From Victivallales bacterium (lineage in GTDB: Bacteria; Verrucomicrobiota; Lentisphaeria; Oligosphaerales; Oligosphaeraceae): a stretch of 32,393 nt of DNA. Both the position numbers and the translations under genes were made by a program. Below are positions 29,652 to 32,393 of the stretch, one piece after another (the stretch's first letter is position 1; every line of letters starts with the position of its first letter). The notes under the pieces are model-generated. The model did not search any database. It was not told the DNA's origin and worked only from the letters and a program-made list of their open reading frames with translations. The stretch covers positions 1 through 32,393 of the forward strand of contig JAFRLI010000225.1 in the NCBI GenBank assembly GCA_017431255.1, written 5' to 3'.

Positions 29652-30707
29652 ATGCCAGCGCTGACAATCATGAAAAATGCAGATGGGCTGTGGGATTCCA
29701 CCCCGACCTACCTGTTCGACCATGCGGAAACCTTCCGCGTAGACCCTCATGGTGCAGCACTGCAGTGGTTCCACGAAGCACACTACGGTCTCGCCATCAA
29801 TTTCGGCCTCTATTCTCTGATTGGCAAGGGCCGCGAGGCCCTCGCCAATGGAGAAATCTCCCCCGCCGAATACGAACGGCTCCCAGAACGCTTCTCGGCA
29901 GAGCATTTTGACGCGCAGGACATCGTGGAGTTCGCAATCGCCAACGGAATGCGCTACCTCGAATTCACCGTCCGCGACGCAGAAGGATTCAGCCTCTACA
30001 ACTCGCAGGTCAGTGACTTCAACTGCGCGCGTTCCAAAGCCAAGCGCGACCTCCTCGGCGAAATCGCCTCCGTCTGCGAATTCCACGGCGTCGGCCTCTG
30101 TCTCCGATATTCCCATGGACGCGACTGGCGACACCCGCACGCCCCAGAATCCCGTAGTGCCGCCAGCGAGCAAAATCTTGCCGAATACACCGCGTTCGTC
30201 GAGGCCCAAATCAAGGAACTTCTCACGCAATATGGCCCCATCGCCGCACTTTGCCTCGACGGCATTGACGCGGCGCGCGCCGTCGGCCCCGAAAAACTGC
30301 TCCTGGACGACCTCTACCAGATGGCGCATTTCCTCCAACCGCAAATCCTGCTCTCCTATCAGCAGGGCGTCACGGGCGGGGAGGACTTCTTTACCGCCTT
30401 CGGCGACATTCCCCCAGAAGACGCGCCCGAAGAACTCGCGGGACACATCCATCGCCAGAACGAGAAACCCGTCCAAATCCGCGAGCCTCTGACGCCTGGC
30501 AACTGGGGATATCACGTCGATATGGCTGGCAAACACCTCAAGACAGAGGATATCTGGAAACGCCTCCGCCATGCAGGCGAGTCCGAGGTCAATTTCCTGC
30601 TCGGCACAAATCTGATGCCAGACGGCTCACTCGATCTGGAGGACATCAATCCCCTCCTCACCATCGGCGAACGCATCGAAAAACACGGCTTCCCGGGCGT
30701 ACGATAA
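29652..30707 (+). CDS. Divergent GH29-like (alpha-L-fucosidase fold) protein
   Basis: A 351-residue protein with the GH29 barrel order. HYGLAINFGLYSL matches the family's FGLFIHWGLYS, RYLEFTVRDAEGFSLYNSQV matches YAVLTTKHHDGFCLWDS, and ALCLDGID matches the nucleophile motif WxDG. However, the fucose-binding histidines (HWG, KHHDGF) are replaced by Asn and by Arg-Asp-Ala-Glu. The protein lacks a C-terminal sandwich domain and a signal peptide. Activity on fucose is therefore doubtful; a changed substrate or a non-catalytic role is possible. It lies 9 nt after the RpiB-GlyA gene and 21 nt before the MFS gene, on the same strand. Confidence 0.75.
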   Translation: MPALTIMKNADGLWDSTPTYLFDHAETFRVDPHGAALQWFHEAHYGLAINFGLYSLIGKGREALANGEISPAEYERLPERFSAEHFDAQDIVEFAIANGMRYLEFTVRDAEGFSLYNSQVSDFNCARSKAKRDLLGEIASVCEFHGVGLCLRYSHGRDWRHPHAPESRSAASEQNLAEYTAFVEAQIKELLTQYGPIAALCLDGIDAARAVGPEKLLLDDLYQMAHFLQPQILLSYQQGVTGGEDFFTAFGDIPPEDAPEELAGHIHRQNEKPVQIREPLTPGNWGYHVDMAGKHLKTEDIWKRLRHAGESEVNFLLGTNLMPDGSLDLEDINPLLTIGERIEKHGFPGVR

Positions 30708-30728
30708 CAACCCTGGAACATCAACGAG

Positions 30729-31928
30729 ATGAAAGCGAGTGAAATCTTCCGTGCGGACTCGAAATACCGCGCATTTCTGGCGTCGATTTTCGCTTTTGCG
30801 CTAGCCTACGGTTTGTACAAAGGCGTGATAGACAACTATTTGGCAGAAATTGTCGGAATGTCGGAGTTTGACAAGGGGGTATCGGAGTTTTTCCGAGAGA
30901 TGCCAGGTTTGATGCTGGTATTTTTGCTGGCGTTGCTGTATGAGTTTTCGGCGGAGAAAATCTACAAACTGGGGTCAGTCATCATGCTGCTGGGCATGGG
31001 GATGCAGGCTCTGGTGCCCGCGACGCGGGTTTTGGTGACGCTCGCCATTTTCACGTTTTCCCTGGGAGAACACATCCAATTGGGAATGAAAAGCACGCTG
31101 TCGCTGGTGTATGCGAAGCCGGGTCATGGTGGGGTGGCGCTGGGATGTCAGAGCGCGGTGTTCCAATTCGGGACGCTGGCGGGCTTCGGGGCGGTAGTCG
31201 CGGTATTCTGGTTGCTGGGACGCGACACCTCGCTGTTCCGTCCCATCTTTGGCGTCAGCACGCTGATGGTGTTCCTCGGAATGCTCATTTCGTGGCAACT
31301 GACAAGCAACACCGCCACAGACGCAACCAAACGACGCTTCTACTTCAACCGCAAATACACCAAGTACTACATGCTGGAGGTGTTCTACGGGGCACGCAAG
31401 CAGATTTTCTTCACATTCGGTCCGTATGTGCTGGTCTTGTTCTACGGTGCCAGTGCAATGGCCATCAGCGTGCTGTTCGCCGTGGCGGCCATCTGCTCCT
31501 TCGTGGCGTCCCCCGTCGTGGGACGCATCATCGACCGCCTTGGATACAAGGTGGTCATGGTGGCAGACACCCTCATCCTCGTGCTCGTCTGCTTCTGCTA
31601 CGGCTTCGCACACCACCTCTTCCCCAAGGAGGTCGCTTTCTACATCTGCTGCGTGAACTACGTGCTGGACGCCGTCATTTCGCTCGCTGCCATGGCTTCG
31701 AATGTGTACGTGCAAGACCTCTCGGAAAGCGTCGAGGAAACACGTGCAACCATCTCGACGGGGGTGTCCGTCAACCACCTCATCACGATTCTCATTGCGC
31801 TTTTCGGCGGCTGGATTTGGCACAAACTCGGAATCGAAACCCTCTTCATGCTCTCTGCTGTCCTGGGACTCTGCAACAGCGCCTACGCAGCCACTATCCG
31901 TTCCCCCAAACGCGCCGCAAAAGGATAG
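30729..31928 (+). CDS. Major facilitator superfamily transporter
   Basis: A 399-residue protein with about twelve hydrophobic segments in two halves. A basic cytoplasmic loop (ATDATKRRFYFNRKYTKYY) lies near the middle and VVGRIIDRLGYKVVMVAD resembles the MFS loop motif between helices in the second half. Substrate cannot be assigned; the company of glycosidases without signal peptides makes a sugar or oligosaccharide importer plausible. The ribosome-binding site is weak. folK starts 5 nt after the stop. Confidence 0.88.
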   Translation: MKASEIFRADSKYRAFLASIFAFALAYGLYKGVIDNYLAEIVGMSEFDKGVSEFFREMPGLMLVFLLALLYEFSAEKIYKLGSVIMLLGMGMQALVPATRVLVTLAIFTFSLGEHIQLGMKSTLSLVYAKPGHGGVALGCQSAVFQFGTLAGFGAVVAVFWLLGRDTSLFRPIFGVSTLMVFLGMLISWQLTSNTATDATKRRFYFNRKYTKYYMLEVFYGARKQIFFTFGPYVLVLFYGASAMAISVLFAVAAICSFVASPVVGRIIDRLGYKVVMVADTLILVLVCFCYGFAHHLFPKEVAFYICCVNYVLDAVISLAAMASNVYVQDLSESVEETRATISTGVSVNHLITILIALFGGWIWHKLGIETLFMLSAVLGLCNSAYAATIRSPKRAAKG

Positions 31929-31933
31929 TCGTC

Positions 31934-32302
31934 ATGCAGGTACTTCTGGGCATCGGTTCCAACTGCAACGCAGACGAAAACATCGCCGCCGCCAAAGAGC
32001 GTCTGGCGGTTCTGCTGCCAGGCATTCAATTCTCCCGAGTCTGGCAATTCCCCGCAGCCCAGGGCGGGAACGTCCCTCCCTATTCCAATCTCGCCGCTCT
32101 CGCCAATACCTCCTTGTCCCAAGACGAACTCAAGCAGCAACTCCGCTGCATCGAAGCAGAACTCGCACGCAATCGGGACACTCCCGACTCGGTCACCATC
32201 GACCTCGACCTCCTCGCCTTCGGAAACACCCGCTCCCCTGACCTCCTCGCCTGCGACTACTGCCGACTCCCCGCCTCCGAGTTATTAGTGGTTAGTGGTT
32301 AG
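31934..32302 (+). CDS. folK: HPPK-like FolK, C-terminus ending inside a heptamer repeat
   Basis: A 122-residue protein resembling 2-amino-4-hydroxy-6-hydroxymethyldihydropteridine pyrophosphokinase. LLGIGSNCNADENIAAA at the start and ARNRDTPDSVTIDLDLLAFG (the R-D...DxD catalytic segment) match the family. Full FolK is about 160 residues with an RxFVLxPLxEI end; here the frame runs into the GTTAGTG array after PASELL and stops at a repeat-borne TAG, with the last residues (LVVSG) encoded by repeat. Some short FolK-like proteins end near this point, so function may be kept. It would make the pterin precursor of folate. Confidence 0.75.
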   Translation: MQVLLGIGSNCNADENIAAAKERLAVLLPGIQFSRVWQFPAAQGGNVPPYSNLAALANTSLSQDELKQQLRCIEAELARNRDTPDSVTIDLDLLAFGNTRSPDLLACDYCRLPASELLVVSG

Positions 32303-32325
32303 TGGTTAGTGGTTAGTGGGGAGTG
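32284..32325 (+). repeat. Second GTTAGTG heptamer array, overlapping the folK stop
   Basis: Units: ATTAGTG, four GTTAGTG, then GGGAGTG (32319-32325). It shares unit and terminal GGGAGTG with the array at 24589-24672, indicating a dispersed element rather than a chance run. The folK stop TAG (32300-32302) is inside the array. Past it, 32326-32393 shows no feature I can support. Confidence 0.9.
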
Positions 32326-32393
32326 GGGATTCGTTAGTGTATTGACGGCACAACCACAAGGTCTCCTGAAACATAACCAAAAACACGCATTCC

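Noticed and set aside
27924-30572. 882-codon antisense ORF on the minus strand
   Set aside because: It lies opposite two clear genes (RpiB-GlyA and GH29-like) and results from GC-rich third positions; the protein resembles no family.

Overview
The window most likely comes from a Gram-negative bacterium of the PVC superphylum, probably Lentisphaerota (Victivallis-like). This is inferred from three things. There is a prepilin-type protein with the H-X9-DG C-terminal motif, typical of Lentisphaerota and Planctomycetota. There is a non-flagellar type III secretion system (T3SS). There are many carbohydrate-active enzymes together with ThyX and a GmhB-type heptose phosphatase. Coding DNA is GC-rich, and the spacers are short and locally AT-rich.

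Bases 1-9244 (+ strand) are part of a T3SS export-apparatus locus. In order: sctP (5' end outside the window, with a highly repetitive Pro/Ala/Val/Gln 'ruler'), sctQ (interrupted by an in-frame TAA), sctR, sctS, an ECF-type sigma factor, a small unknown protein, an AIM24-like protein, sctT, a STAS anti-sigma-factor antagonist, a membrane-anchored PP2C phosphatase fused to an RsbW-like kinase domain, and sctU. Mixing structural genes with an ECF sigma factor and a partner-switching module recalls Bordetella BtrS/BtrU/BtrV/BtrW, but here the U and W functions lie on one polypeptide. A good ECF-type promoter candidate lies just after the sigma gene.

Bases 9318-14683 (- strand) carry a ketosynthase-ACP-ThyX operon, a GT4 glycosyltransferase, and gmhB with a PHP phosphoesterase. 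A long palindromic element separates these from a + strand FHA/PEGA membrane protein (14954-16882). A secreted polysaccharide-deacetylase-like protein, a DUF805 protein, GH16, GH51, and a glycyl radical enzyme with its activase follow (to 24578). A - strand block then holds GH27, RadC and a pseudopilin. The last block (+) has an RpiB-GlyA fusion, a divergent GH29-like protein, an MFS transporter and a shortened FolK. The glycosidases GH16, GH51, GH27 and GH29-like show no signal peptides, which suggests degradation of imported oligosaccharides. GlyA, ThyX and FolK all touch folate/one-carbon metabolism.

The most unusual pattern is non-coding. Very short tandem repeats (units of 7, 9 or 18 nt) sit on or just after stop codons of at least six genes (sctU, GH16, activase, GH27, radC, folK), and a related element lies close after gmhB. 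In several arrays the repeat unit itself contains the stop codon, so it is repeated in frame (9- and 18-nt units) or through all frames (7-nt units). Two elements consist of 9-nt arrays in inverted orientation around a core. I do not know of a description of this pattern.
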